In this document: in pieces, positions 50,599 through 59,928 of the stretch
Layout of the letters: the number at the start of each line of letters is the position of its first letter
Position numbering within the stretch: position 1 is the first letter of the stretch
Origin: Paraburkholderia polaris
Lineage (GTDB): Bacteria > Pseudomonadota > Gammaproteobacteria > Burkholderiales > Burkholderiaceae
Assembly: GCF_012927345.1 (NCBI RefSeq)
Contig: NZ_JABBGJ010000025.1
Location: 79,393-143,392, forward strand
Length of the DNA: 64,000 bases
Direction of reading: 5' to 3'
The notes under the pieces: generated by a model
Seen by the model: only the letters and a program-made list of their open reading frames with translations
Told to the model about the DNA's origin: nothing
The model's database searches: none
Made by a program: the position numbers and the translations under genes

Positions 50599-51531
50599 TC
50601 AGGCTGCGCTTTCCACTTCCGCGCGAGTCGGAATCGACGGCTGCGCACCCGCGCGCGTGACGGAAATCGAAGCCGCGCGTTGTGCGAGGCTGATCGCGCC
50701 TTCCAGCGGCTGCCGGGCGGCGAGTTGCGCGGCAAAGACACCGATAAAGGTGTCGCCGGCCGCGGTCGTATCAACCGCCCGCACCTGCGGCGCGGGAAAA
50801 TGCGTGCCTTCGCCGCCTTCCGGCAGCAGGTAAGCGCCTTGCGCACCGAGCGTGACGATCACGTTGCGAGCGCCGCCGCGTTGCAGTTCCAGGGCCGCCC
50901 GTCTCGCGCCGCTTTGCGATTCGACCGGCAAGCCGGCGAGTATCGCGGCCTCGACCTCGTTCGGCACGAGATAGTCGACGAGAGGCAGCCATTCCGCGGG
51001 TAGCGGGCCGGTTGCCGGCGCCGGGTTCAGCACGGTGATCTTGCCCACGCGCCGGGCGAGCGCGAGTGTTGCGTGGACGGAATCCCAGGGTGTTTCCAGT
51101 TGGCAGACCACGACGTCGCTGGCCTTGATCGCCGCTTCGTGGCGCGCGACGCTCTCAGGGGTGAGTTCGCCGTTACTGCCCGCGACCACCACGATCGTGT
51201 TCTGTCCGTCGTCCGACACGGTCACCATCGCAACGCCGGTGGGCTGTGCCGGGTCGACCTCGATACCCGCGCAGTCGATCCCTTCCGCTTCCAGATCCTT
51301 GACCCGCTGAACCCCATTCGCGTCCTTCCCCACGCGTCCGACCATCGCCACGCGCGCGCCGATCCGGGCGGCCGCCACCGCCTGGTTGCCGCCCTTGCCG
51401 CCCGCAACCTGCGAGAACTCCTGTCCGCTGATCGTCTCGCCCGGCCGCGGCAAATGCGGCGCGCGGGCGACCAGGTCGGTATTGATGCTGCCCACCACGA
51501 GCACGCGGCCCGGCTTCACTTCTTTCGACAC
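50599..51531 (-). CDS. rbsK: Ribokinase
   Basis: PfkB-family sugar kinase of 310 residues that phosphorylates imported ribose. It starts 'RVLVVGSINTDLVARAPHLPRPGETI', and signature 1 is 'GGKGGNQAVAAARIGARVAMVGRVG'. Signature 2 with the catalytic Asp is 'VDTTAAGDTFIGVFAAQL'. GTG 51531 was chosen because AGGAG lies 7 bases before it. A second GTG two codons upstream is too close to the RBS. It is the last gene of the rbs operon, 46 bases after rbsC. Confidence 0.93.
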   Translation of the reverse strand: MSKEVKPGRVLVVGSINTDLVARAPHLPRPGETISGQEFSQVAGGKGGNQAVAAARIGARVAMVGRVGKDANGVQRVKDLEAEGIDCAGIEVDPAQPTGVAMVTVSDDGQNTIVVVAGSNGELTPESVARHEAAIKASDVVVCQLETPWDSVHATLALARRVGKITVLNPAPATGPLPAEWLPLVDYLVPNEVEAAILAGLPVESQSGARRAALELQRGGARNVIVTLGAQGAYLLPEGGEGTHFPAPQVRAVDTTAAGDTFIGVFAAQLAARQPLEGAISLAQRAASISVTRAGAQPSIPTRAEVESAA

Positions 51532-51577
51532 GTTCACTCTCCTGCCGACCATCCACGAATGGTCGCTAATGGTCAAT

Positions 51578-52579
51578 TCATGCGGCGCGACGCCGGCTTC
51601 TATAGGTATCCAGCACGACGGCCACGACAATCACCGCGCCCGTGATAATGCGTTTGGTCGGCTCGGTCGCCCCGATCTGGGCGAGACCCGCGGCCAGCAC
51701 CGAGATGATCAACACGCCAAAGAAGGTGCTGATCACCGAGCCGCGTCCGCCCATCAAGCTCGTGCCACCGATCACGACGGCCGCGATCACCTGCAATTCG
51801 ATGCCCTGGCCAGCGTTCGGGTCCGCGGCCTCAAGCCGCGAGATCTGGAACAGGGACGCCAGACCGGCCAGCAGGCCCATCAGCGCGAAGACCGCCACCT
51901 TGTAAGGCCGCGGGTTGACACCCGCGAGGCGCACCGCTTCCTCGTTCGTGCCGATGCCAATCAGATAGCGCCCGAAGACCGTGCGGGTCAGCACCAACTG
52001 CGCCACGATCATGACAACGATGGCAATCAGGAACGCCGGCGAAATGCCGAACGCAATCGGGTTGGACAGAAAATCGAACGCGTCGCCGATATAGGCCGTG
52101 CGGGAGTTGGTCAGTTGATATGCGAGACCGCGGGCCGCCTCGAGCACGCCGAGCGACACGATGAACGACGGAATCCGCCAGGCCACGGTAATCATGCCAG
52201 TCAAGCAGCCCGTCAGAGCCGCCCCCGCCATGCCGAGCAAGGCCGCGGGCAACGCCGGCCAGTGCCACTGCAAGGCCGCGACGCTCGTGAGCGCCGCGCC
52301 GAGCGCCAGCACGGAACCGACCGACAGATCGATCCCGGCGATGATGAGCACGAAGGTCATGCCGATCGACATCACGACCAGATCGGGAATCTGGTTCGCG
52401 ATCGTGCTGAAGGTGTCGTAGCTCAGGAAGTGCGAGCTCAGCAGCGAGAACAAGACGATCATCCCGAGCAACGCGCCGAGCAGGCCGAGGTAGTTGGAGA
52501 ATCCGAGGCGCGTGCCGATCGGCTTCGCGTCTTTGGGCGGTTCGTTCTGCAACGAAGGCAGGCTGGTTGGTGCGGTCAT
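51578..52579 (-). CDS. rbsC: Ribose-type ABC transporter permease
   Basis: Membrane permease of 333 residues. The signature 'IAGIDLSVGSVLALGAALTSV' and 'GTNEEAVRLAGVNPRPYKVAVFALMGLLAGLASL' mark the RbsC/BPD_transp_2 family. 'VIGGTSLMGGRGSVISTFFGVLIISVLAAGL' near the C-terminus is also typical. GGAG lies 10 bases before the ATG. It lies 3 bases after the rbsA stop codon. Confidence 0.93.
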   Translation of the reverse strand: MTAPTSLPSLQNEPPKDAKPIGTRLGFSNYLGLLGALLGMIVLFSLLSSHFLSYDTFSTIANQIPDLVVMSIGMTFVLIIAGIDLSVGSVLALGAALTSVAALQWHWPALPAALLGMAGAALTGCLTGMITVAWRIPSFIVSLGVLEAARGLAYQLTNSRTAYIGDAFDFLSNPIAFGISPAFLIAIVVMIVAQLVLTRTVFGRYLIGIGTNEEAVRLAGVNPRPYKVAVFALMGLLAGLASLFQISRLEAADPNAGQGIELQVIAAVVIGGTSLMGGRGSVISTFFGVLIISVLAAGLAQIGATEPTKRIITGAVIVVAVVLDTYRSRRRAA

Positions 52580-52582
52580 GCT

Positions 52583-54283
52583 TCAATACTCCACAGATTT
52601 TTTGTCGGGCGCCGTTGCGTTGGGCGCCACTGCGTCGGGCGCCGTTGCGTCGGGCGCCGTTGCGTCGGGCGCCGCTGCGTCGGGCGCATTCGCGTGGGGC
52701 GCCCGTGCGTCGGGTTCGATCGGATCGTGCAGCAGCGCGTCGCGTTTCGTGTAGCCCGCGAACGCCGCTGCGAGCAGTGCGTCCTGGGTCCAGCTTCCGC
52801 GCTCGAACATGCCTGTCATCCGTCCTGCCGACATCACCCCGATCCGGTCGCAAATCGACATCAACTCGCGCAGATCGCTCGACACCACCACCAACGCGCG
52901 GCCTTCCCGCGCGAGCGCGCCCATCAAGGCATAGATATCGAACTTCGCACCGACGTCGATGCCGCGTGTGGGCTCGTCGAACAGCAGCACCGTGCAATCG
53001 CGCGCGAGCCAGCGCCCGATCACCACCTTCTGCTGGTTGCCGCCGGAGAGCTCGGACACCGGTTGCGACGGCCCCGCGCTGCGGATGCTCATCGCGTCGA
53101 TCTGTTTGCGCGCAAGCGCCGCCTCGCGACGGCCGTCCACCACGCCGTGCTTCGACACCGCACGCAGATGGCCGAGCGAGATATTGGCGGCAATGGGCTG
53201 CGTCAGCAGGAGGCCCTCGCCTTTGCGATCCTCTGTAATCAGCGCGATACCGTTCCTCACGGCGTCCGCTGGCGACGAGACCTGCACGGCTTCGAGCGGG
53301 CCGCCGCCATGTGCGATCGACACCGTGCCGGCATCCGCGCGATCGGCCCCGTAGATAAGCCGCATCAATTCCGTACGGCCCGCACCGATCAAACCGCTGA
53401 TGCCGAAAATCTCACCCGCCTTCACTTCGAAGGACACGTCGCGCACAACCGGCTCGCGGGTCATGCCCGCGACCTTGAGCGCCACCTCACCGATGCGCCG
53501 CTCGCCGAGATCGATCCGCTCGCCGATATCGCGCCCCACCATGAGCGTGACCAGACGGTCGGCCGAGAGATTGGCCATCTCGTCGACATGCACGAGACGC
53601 CCGTCGCGCAGCACGGCGGCGCGGCGCGCGATACGCTTCAACTCTTCCAGTCTGTGCGAGATGTACACCAGCGCCACGCCGCGCGCCTTGAGCCGCTCGA
53701 CCTGCTCGAACAGCAGGTCCACCTCGCGGGCGGTCAGCATCGCAGTGGGTTCGTCGAGGATCAGCACGCGGCAATCGCCGATCAAATTGCGCGCGATTTC
53801 GACCATCTGCTGATGGCCAATGCCTAGCGTGCCCACCAGCGTGTCAGGGTGGATCGCGTCGAGCCCGACTTGCGCCATGGCGTGCCGGGCGTCCTCGCGC
53901 AGTTTGGCGCGGTCGATCCAGCCGAACATGCCGCGCTGCGGCAAGCGGTTCAGGAACAGGTTCTCCGCCACCGAAAGAGTCGGCAGCAGGTTCAACTCCT
54001 GCATGACCATGCGCACACCGAGCGCCTCGGCGTCCTTGCGGCTGGCCGGCGTGTAAGCCGCGCCGCCCAGCGTCATGGTGCCGGTAGTGGGCGTGACGAG
54101 ACCGCCGACGATCTTGGACAAGGTGCTCTTGCCCGCGCCGTTTTCGCCGGTCAGCGCCAGCACCTCGCCCGCGTACAGTTCCAGCGAGATATCGGCGAGC
54201 ACCGGCCCGGCGTAGGTCTTGCCGATGCCGCGAACACTCAGCACAGGCGGGGCATCAGCAAGGGATTGGATGGGAGTAGACAT
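52583..54283 (-). CDS. rbsA: Ribose-type ABC transporter ATP-binding protein with repeat tail
   Basis: Double ATPase of 566 residues (family usual ~500). NBD1 has Walker A 'GENGAGKSTLSKI', signature 'LGIGHQQMVEIARNL' and Walker B 'CRVLILDEPTAM'. NBD2 has the degenerate Walker A 'GLIGAGRTELMRL', signature 'LSGGNQQKVVIGRWL' and 'LLFDEPTRGIDVG'. After the normal end ('SWTQDALLAAAFAGY') there is an extra ~50-residue tail rich in Ala-Pro-Asp-Ala-Thr repeats. ATG 54283 was preferred over an upstream TTG. Confidence 0.92.
   Translation of the reverse strand: MSTPIQSLADAPPVLSVRGIGKTYAGPVLADISLELYAGEVLALTGENGAGKSTLSKIVGGLVTPTTGTMTLGGAAYTPASRKDAEALGVRMVMQELNLLPTLSVAENLFLNRLPQRGMFGWIDRAKLREDARHAMAQVGLDAIHPDTLVGTLGIGHQQMVEIARNLIGDCRVLILDEPTAMLTAREVDLLFEQVERLKARGVALVYISHRLEELKRIARRAAVLRDGRLVHVDEMANLSADRLVTLMVGRDIGERIDLGERRIGEVALKVAGMTREPVVRDVSFEVKAGEIFGISGLIGAGRTELMRLIYGADRADAGTVSIAHGGGPLEAVQVSSPADAVRNGIALITEDRKGEGLLLTQPIAANISLGHLRAVSKHGVVDGRREAALARKQIDAMSIRSAGPSQPVSELSGGNQQKVVIGRWLARDCTVLLFDEPTRGIDVGAKFDIYALMGALAREGRALVVVSSDLRELMSICDRIGVMSAGRMTGMFERGSWTQDALLAAAFAGYTKRDALLHDPIEPDARAPHANAPDAAAPDATAPDATAPDAVAPNATAPDKKSVEY
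52604..52708. repeat. 15-bp tandem repeat (seven units) in the rbsA 3' end
   Basis: Units follow GTCGGGCGCCGTTGC; three are exact and four differ by one to four bases. They encode the pentapeptide repeat (Ala-Thr/Val-Ala-Pro-Asp/Asn-type) of the RbsA tail. Whole-unit gain or loss keeps the frame. Confidence 0.85.
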
Positions 54284-54314
54284 CAGATTGATAAAGCCAG
54301 ACAAAGATCAGGCA

Positions 54315-54344
54315 GCGTGGCCCATCATGCGACACGGGCCACGC
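54315..54344 (-). terminator. Stem-loop between rbsB and rbsA
   Basis: Perfect 9-bp stem GCGTGGCCC / GGGCCACGC with a 12-base loop directly behind the rbsB stop codon. Such hairpins stabilise the binding-protein mRNA and lower read-through into the transporter genes. Confidence 0.6.
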
Positions 54345-54356
54345 GATGTGTCAGTC

Positions 54357-55319
54357 TTACTTGGTGACCAGATCGACAGGCGTTTCGACGACGCCCGACA
54401 ATTCCGACTGCTTCTTGTGTTCGGCAAGGGCCTTCAGCGCCGTATCGATACCGAACACGGCCTGTTTGGCAGCGTACTGATTGGCTGTGGCGAGAACGCG
54501 GCCGTCGGCGAGCATCGGCTTGATCGCATCGATGTCGTCGTAGCCCACCACCTGCACCTTGCCGGCCTTGCCTGCCGCGCGCACGGCCGAGACCGCGCCG
54601 ATTGCCATGTTGTCATTGCCGCACAGCAGCGCCTTGACGTCCGGGTTCGCATTGAGAATCTGGCTCGCGACGGCGTTGCCCTTGTCGATCTCCCACTCGC
54701 CCGATTGCAGCGAGACGACCTTCATGCCTCCCGTCGCCATGGCCTGCTTGAAGCCGGCCGAGCGTTGCTGCGCGTTGGTGGTGGTCGACACGCCTTCAAT
54801 AATGGCAACGTTGTCGCCCGACTTCAGGTGTTTGGCCAGATAGTCGCCCACCTTCAGCGCGCCCTTCGCGTTATCCGGGCCGACAAACGGGATGTTCAGG
54901 TTCTTCGACTTGAGCACGTCCGGATCCAGCTGGTTATCGATATTGACCACGATAATGCCGGCGTCGACCGCCTTCTTGAGAACCGGCACCAGCGCCTTGG
55001 AATCGGCCGGTGCGATCACGAGCGCGTCGACCTTGGACACGATCATCTGCTCGACGATGCGGATCTGGTTAGCCGTATCGGTTTCGTCCTTGATGCCGTT
55101 CGTGACGAGATCGAATTTCGTGGGATTCTGTTTCTGATAGTTTTTCGCGCCGGTTTCCATGGTCAGGAAAAACTCATTCGCCAACGATTTCATCACCAGG
55201 GCGACTTTCGGCTTGTGAGCGGCCTGCGCGAACGCTGCGCCCGGCAAGATCGACACTGCGAGGAAGGCTGCGCTGGCTACGATGGCGCGACGCCGCGCCG
55301 GTTGGAAATGACGAATCAT
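54357..55319 (-). CDS. rbsB: Ribose-type periplasmic sugar-binding protein
   Basis: Periplasmic binding protein of 320 residues. The signal peptide is 'RRAIVASAAFLAVSILPGAAFA'. The PBP type 1 fold shows 'KVALVMKSLANEFFLTMETGAKNYQ', 'VDALVIAPADSKALVPVLKKAVDAGIIVVNIDNQ' and 'KALLCGNDNMAIGAVSAVRAAG'. GGAG lies before ATG 55319. It is first in the operon rbsB-rbsA-rbsC-rbsK. Ribose is the likely substrate because of the linked ribokinase; related sugars such as xylose or allose are not excluded. Confidence 0.93.
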   Translation of the reverse strand: MIRHFQPARRRAIVASAAFLAVSILPGAAFAQAAHKPKVALVMKSLANEFFLTMETGAKNYQKQNPTKFDLVTNGIKDETDTANQIRIVEQMIVSKVDALVIAPADSKALVPVLKKAVDAGIIVVNIDNQLDPDVLKSKNLNIPFVGPDNAKGALKVGDYLAKHLKSGDNVAIIEGVSTTTNAQQRSAGFKQAMATGGMKVVSLQSGEWEIDKGNAVASQILNANPDVKALLCGNDNMAIGAVSAVRAAGKAGKVQVVGYDDIDAIKPMLADGRVLATANQYAAKQAVFGIDTALKALAEHKKQSELSGVVETPVDLVTK

Positions 55320-55521
55320 TGATGTCTCCGTATCGCTCGTTCGGTCTACGTACTGATAGCCGTTGAGTCGTGTGATGGGCAGGTTCGCCAAACTTGCCGC
55401 CGGCTGCCGATAAAACCCTCAGGTTTCTTTGCCAGATGCTGGGACGAGTATGGCCAGATCCAATGCTATCCTCGCGATCCACGTTATGCTATGCCCAATT
55501 TCAAAATCGAGCGTTTCAAAA

Positions 55522-56394
55522 ATGGAACACGTAGACTGGGACGACCTGCGGATTCTGGTGGAGATCGCGCGCGGCGGGACCATGCGAGCCGCTGCGGCGG
55601 CATGCGATCTGAGCGCGCCGACCCTGTCGCGCCGCCTGAGCGAGCTTGAACGGCGGCTTGGCGAGCCCCTCATCGACCGGGTGCCGTCAGGTTGTACGGT
55701 AACGGCGTTCGGCGCGCGCGTGCTGGCCTGGGCCGAGCAGATGGAGTATCTCGCCCACCAGATCGAGCGTGCCGCGGACGTGACCGGTGGCGCGGGCGCG
55801 CATGGCACGGTGCGGATTAACGCCGTCGAATGGCCGTCTTACATTTTGCTTAAGTTGCTCGGCTCGTTCCAGGACCGGCTGCCCGGCCTCGCGATCGAAG
55901 TGCTGACTTCACGACGGCCGTATAGCCTTGCCCGCCGCGAAGCGGACATCGCGCTGTGGTCCGAATGCCCCGACGAGGGCGATCTGTATGTCCGGCGAAT
56001 CGGCCGAATCCGCTTCGGGCTGTTCGGTTCGCGCGATTACTATCTGCGCCACAAGGCAGCGATCACGAGGAAGGAATGGGACAAGCTGTCGTTCGTCGGT
56101 TACGACGACCGGCAGCCCGATCATCCGGCCACGCAATGGCTGAAAACCCTGCCCGGCGCGCCTGCGCCGTCGCTACGAAGCAGCTATGGCATGGGCGTAT
56201 TCGACGGCGTGCTGGGCGGCTCCGGGCTCGGCGTGCTGGCCCAGCTTGCGGGCGACACCACGAGCGATCTCGTCTGTGTCGAGAAGCACATCAAGGCGCT
56301 CGACCAGGACGTGTGGATGGTGCTGCATCCCGCCCTGCGCGATAGCGAGCGCATCCGGACCGTGGCCAACCTCATCGCCGAGATCTTCCGTTAG
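55522..56394 (+). CDS. LysR-family transcriptional regulator
   Basis: Protein of 290 residues with the HTH 'WDDLRILVEIARGGTMRAAAAACDLSAPTLSRRLSELERRLG' and a LysR substrate domain with 'SARREADIALWSECPDEGD'-type features ('LARREADIALW'). It is divergent from the rbs operon. Ribose operons are normally controlled by a LacI-type RbsR, so a LysR gene here is notable, although it may control something else. A direct repeat TTTCAAAA occurs twice within 25 bases before the ATG. Confidence 0.92.
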   Translation: MEHVDWDDLRILVEIARGGTMRAAAAACDLSAPTLSRRLSELERRLGEPLIDRVPSGCTVTAFGARVLAWAEQMEYLAHQIERAADVTGGAGAHGTVRINAVEWPSYILLKLLGSFQDRLPGLAIEVLTSRRPYSLARREADIALWSECPDEGDLYVRRIGRIRFGLFGSRDYYLRHKAAITRKEWDKLSFVGYDDRQPDHPATQWLKTLPGAPAPSLRSSYGMGVFDGVLGGSGLGVLAQLAGDTTSDLVCVEKHIKALDQDVWMVLHPALRDSERIRTVANLIAEIFR

Positions 56395-56679
56395 GCCGGG
56401 GCCCAGGCGTTCGCGCGGCTCAGGCAGCTTCACCGGACACATACAGAGTGGGTAGCTGGGTCGCGTGGTACGACACCGTACCGACTGCTTCGGCAAATAG
56501 GCGCACCCTCGATCCGTCACGCGGCGTGTTGACAAAACAGCGCGGCAAACAGCCCTAGGTTGCCCGCGCCGCTTCACGCTACCGCGTCGGCATGAAGGCG
56601 TGACAGCGCATGAACCGGCGGCGCCCGCAACGATCTGACGTGCGGATACGGTCGCGCCGGCCATCAGGAGCCTCCGGCC

Positions 56680-57969
56680 ATGGATACCCTCACCCGCGAT
56701 CCGGTCAAGCAGCCGACTCGTCCCAAACTGCTCCAGGTGATGGGCCCAGGCCTCATCACCGGCGCCTCGGACGACGACCCGAGCGGCATCGCCACCTACT
56801 CGCAGGTTGGCGCGCAGTTCGGCTACGGCCTCGCGTGGACCTTGCTGTTCAGCTATCCGCTGATGGCCGCGATCCAGGAGATCAGCGCGCGCATCGGGCG
56901 GGTCACCGGCTGCGGCATCGCCGGCAATTTGCGGCGGCACTATCCGCGCTGGCTGTCCACGAGCGTCGTCAGTCTGCTGCTGATTGCGAACATCATCAAC
57001 CTGGGGGCCGACCTCGGCGCGATGGGCGCGGCGCTCAAGCTGTTGATCTCGGGTCCCGCGCTGCTGTATGTCTGTGGTTTTGGCTTGCTCTCGGTCGCGC
57101 TCGAAATTTTTACGCGTTACTCGCGCTATGTATCGATACTCAAATGGCTATGCCTGTCGCTCTTCAGCTACGTGATCTGCGCATTCGTCGTCAAAGTGCC
57201 GTGGACCCAGGTGGGCTGGGCGGTGATCTGGCCGCCACTCTCCTTGAAACCGGATTACATCGTGGCCATCGTTGCGGTCATGGGTACTACGATCAGCCCT
57301 TACCTGTTTTTCTGGCAAGCCGAGCAGGAAGTCGAAGACGAACTGGAACGGCCCAGCGCCCATCCGCTCACGCACGCGCCGTGGGAAGCCCCGGCCGAGT
57401 TCGCGCGGATTCGCATTGACACCTATCTCGGCATGGCGCTGTCGAATACCATCGCGTTCTTTATCGTCGTAACTACGGCGGCGACACTGCATGCTCACGG
57501 GCTCACCAATATCCAGACCTCGGCCCAGGCGGCAGAAGCGCTGCGAGCGGTTGCGGGACCGCTCACGTTCGTCATTTTCGCAGCAGGCATTATCGGCACC
57601 GGTTTGTTGACGCTGCCGGTACTGGCCGGTTCGGGTGCCTACGCGGTGGGCGAACTGTTCGCGTGGCGCGTCGGTCTTGCCCGCCTGCCGCTGCAGGCAA
57701 AGGCGTTCTATGGTGTGATCGCCGCAGCGACAGCGATCGGCGTCGGCCTGAATTTCACCTCGATCGACCCGGTGAAGGCGCTCTTCTGGAGCGCGGTGCT
57801 CAACGGGGTAGTCGCCGTGCCGGTCATGATCGTCATGATGCATCTGTCGATGCGCACTGGCATCATGTCGCGCTTCACATTGCCGTTGACGCTGCGCGTT
57901 CTGGGTTGGGTTGCGACGGGTGTGATGGCGGTTACGGTCGTGGCGATGGGTGTCTCGTGGGTTGCGTGA
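56680..57969 (+). CDS. NRAMP-superfamily metal transporter with altered site motifs
   Basis: Eleven- to twelve-helix protein of 429 residues with the NRAMP fold. TM1 carries 'GASDDDPSGIATYSQ' (Asp33-Pro-Ser-Gly, versus the usual DPGN). TM6 has 'GTTISPYLFFWQAEQEVEDE' (Ser206-Pro-Tyr208, versus the usual M-P-H). The metal-coordinating Met is thus missing, which argues against Mn/Fe selectivity and recalls NRAMP-related Mg2+ transporters. An RBS-like GGAG lies before ATG 56680. No partner gene is linked. Confidence 0.85.
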   Translation: MDTLTRDPVKQPTRPKLLQVMGPGLITGASDDDPSGIATYSQVGAQFGYGLAWTLLFSYPLMAAIQEISARIGRVTGCGIAGNLRRHYPRWLSTSVVSLLLIANIINLGADLGAMGAALKLLISGPALLYVCGFGLLSVALEIFTRYSRYVSILKWLCLSLFSYVICAFVVKVPWTQVGWAVIWPPLSLKPDYIVAIVAVMGTTISPYLFFWQAEQEVEDELERPSAHPLTHAPWEAPAEFARIRIDTYLGMALSNTIAFFIVVTTAATLHAHGLTNIQTSAQAAEALRAVAGPLTFVIFAAGIIGTGLLTLPVLAGSGAYAVGELFAWRVGLARLPLQAKAFYGVIAAATAIGVGLNFTSIDPVKALFWSAVLNGVVAVPVMIVMMHLSMRTGIMSRFTLPLTLRVLGWVATGVMAVTVVAMGVSWVA

Positions 57970-58249
57970 GCCGCGTGCGCGCAAAGGCGCTCGCGGCGCC
58001 GTAGCGATCTGCCTCTATCGTCGAAGCGGCTAAGCTTTGGGCGGCTTGCATGCGTTGCGGGTGCCGTGCGGAAGCCGTCGTGAACGTCACCGTACAGACA
58101 CGATTCACGATGCGTGCCAGAGTGGTTGCTGGCCGTGCATGCGCCAGCAATTCCCCAACCGCTTTCGCGCAACAGGCTTGTTGGCCTGCGGACTTGGCGT
58201 GCGCAACACGGCACGGCGACTCTTTGAACGAACTCACATCGAGGTCCAC

Positions 58250-58774
58250 ATGTACGCACGCATTCTGGTAGCGATCGACGGCAGCGAAACGTCTGAACAC
58301 GCATTCGACGCCGCTTTACAACTCGCACACGAGAGCGGCGCGCAATTGCAACCGCTCTATGTCGTCGACAACCCGCTGATGGCGTATGACGCCTCCGGCT
58401 ACGATCCGACGATCCTGCGCGACGCGTTCGTGGAAGAAGGTCAGCGATTGCTGGCGGACGCACTGGCCCGCATGAAGCACGAGAATGTGGCCGGCACACC
58501 GCGGATGGTGGACGTCGCGCCGATCGGCGAGGATATTTCGGAGCGCATCCGCATCACGGCCAACGAATTCAATGCGGACCTTCTGGTGCTCGGCACGCAC
58601 GGCCGGCGCGGCTTCAGGCGCCTGTTTCTCGGCAGCGTTGCCGAGCGCGTGGTGCGCAGTGCCTGCTGTCCGGTGTTGCTGGTGCCGAGCCGCCAGACAC
58701 AAACCACGCATGTAGAGTCGGCCAACCCTGGCCACGCCGACGTCGCCGCAGCGATGTACGAGATGCCGCGCTAG
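58250..58774 (+). CDS. Universal stress protein UspA family
   Basis: Single-domain Usp of 174 residues. The N-terminus is 'MYARILVAIDGSETSEHAFDAALQLA', and the ATP-binding motif G-x2-G-x9-G-S is 'GTHGRRGFRRLFLGSVAERV', followed by 'SACCPVLLVPS'. It is therefore probably of the ATP-binding type. GAGG lies 6 bases before the ATG. The 280 bases before it hold no recognised gene. It stands between a transporter and a flippase-like gene. Confidence 0.92.
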   Translation: MYARILVAIDGSETSEHAFDAALQLAHESGAQLQPLYVVDNPLMAYDASGYDPTILRDAFVEEGQRLLADALARMKHENVAGTPRMVDVAPIGEDISERIRITANEFNADLLVLGTHGRRGFRRLFLGSVAERVVRSACCPVLLVPSRQTQTTHVESANPGHADVAAAMYEMPR

Positions 58775-58842
58775 CGCGGCATCCGTACCGTCGCGGCGAT
58801 CGGCTAGGCCATCTTGCAGCACCTTCAATCGCATCCCATCCA

Positions 58843-59928
58843 ATGAGCACTCCGCAGATCCGCTCCGCCCACGCCCCGCTGAGGCCGGGAAGCGACGCCT
58901 CGCGGCCGAAGCGGACGGCCGCCACCGAGACCGGCCTCGTGCACGTTGCCCCCGGGCTGCTCGGCAAAACGTCGCGGCTGCGCTCGCTGATGTTCTGGAT
59001 CGTAGGACTGGTGGGCTTTCTGGCCGTCATTCTGGTCGTGCTGCATTTCGGCTCGCTGCAAAAGATGGCCGAACTGGTGCGATCGGCACGGCCTGGCTGG
59101 CTGCTTGTCGCGCTTGCCGTACAGTCGGCCACCTATATCAGTGCCGCGTTCGTATGGCGCGAGGCCCTGCACCGGGCCGGACATCCGCTGCCTCTACGGA
59201 CCCTGGTTCCGCTCGGTATCGCCAAGGTTTTCACCGACCAGGTGCTGCCGAGCGGCGGCATCAGCGGCACGATGCTCGTGGTGCGCGGCCTGATCGGGCG
59301 GCGCGTCCCTGCCGAGATTGCGATGGCTGCGATGCTGGTCGGTATGGTTTCTTACGACATCGCCTATCTGATCGTGGTGCTCGCAAGCGCCAGCGTCCTG
59401 TGGTTCCAGCATCGGATGAACGTGGCGCTGATCGCCGGTGTGGCGATCTTCGTGGTCGTCACGGTGGCGGTACCGGCTGCCGTGCTGGGACTCAAACAAT
59501 GGGGCACACGTGCGCCGATCGCGTGGCTCAGCAGGTGGCTGGGTGTCACTACGCTGCTTCAGGAACTGACCGACGCGCCCACCCGCCTGCTGCGCAGCCC
59601 GCGCCTGCTCATGCAGACGGTGGGACTGCAACTAGCCATCTTCGTATTCGATGCCTTGACGCTCTGGCTTGCGTTCAACGCGATCGGCGAAGTACCACCG
59701 CTGTGGGTGGTGTTCGTGAGCTTCATCATCGCGTCGATGGTGGCAACGATCGGGCCCATTCCGGTCGGCCTGGGAACCTTCGAGGCGACCTCCGTGGGGA
59801 TGTTGAGTTTGCTCGGCGTTTCAGTAGAAGCCGCGCTGGCCGGCACACTCCTGCTGCGTGGCCTGACCTTCTGGCTGCCAATGCTGCCCGGCGTCTGGCT
59901 GGCGCGCCGGGAAATACAGCGTCACTAG
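58843..59928 (+). CDS. Flippase-like / LPG synthase-type TM domain protein
   Basis: Membrane protein of 361 residues with about eight TM helices of the UPF0104/AglD-MprF N-domain family. Family marks are 'TDQVLPSGGISGTMLVVRGL' and 'ATIGPIPVGLGTFEATSVGML' near the C-terminus. The N-terminal ~45 residues are hydrophilic. Members move or handle lipid-linked substrates; the substrate here is unknown. Its stop overlaps the convergent small gene by 4 bases. Confidence 0.87.
   Translation: MSTPQIRSAHAPLRPGSDASRPKRTAATETGLVHVAPGLLGKTSRLRSLMFWIVGLVGFLAVILVVLHFGSLQKMAELVRSARPGWLLVALAVQSATYISAAFVWREALHRAGHPLPLRTLVPLGIAKVFTDQVLPSGGISGTMLVVRGLIGRRVPAEIAMAAMLVGMVSYDIAYLIVVLASASVLWFQHRMNVALIAGVAIFVVVTVAVPAAVLGLKQWGTRAPIAWLSRWLGVTTLLQELTDAPTRLLRSPRLLMQTVGLQLAIFVFDALTLWLAFNAIGEVPPLWVVFVSFIIASMVATIGPIPVGLGTFEATSVGMLSLLGVSVEAALAGTLLLRGLTFWLPMLPGVWLARREIQRH

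Noticed and set aside
51386..53827. Very long plus-strand frame under the rbs genes
   Set aside because: It runs through rbsK, rbsC and rbsA in antisense, has an Arg/His/Gln-rich composition, and has no motif.
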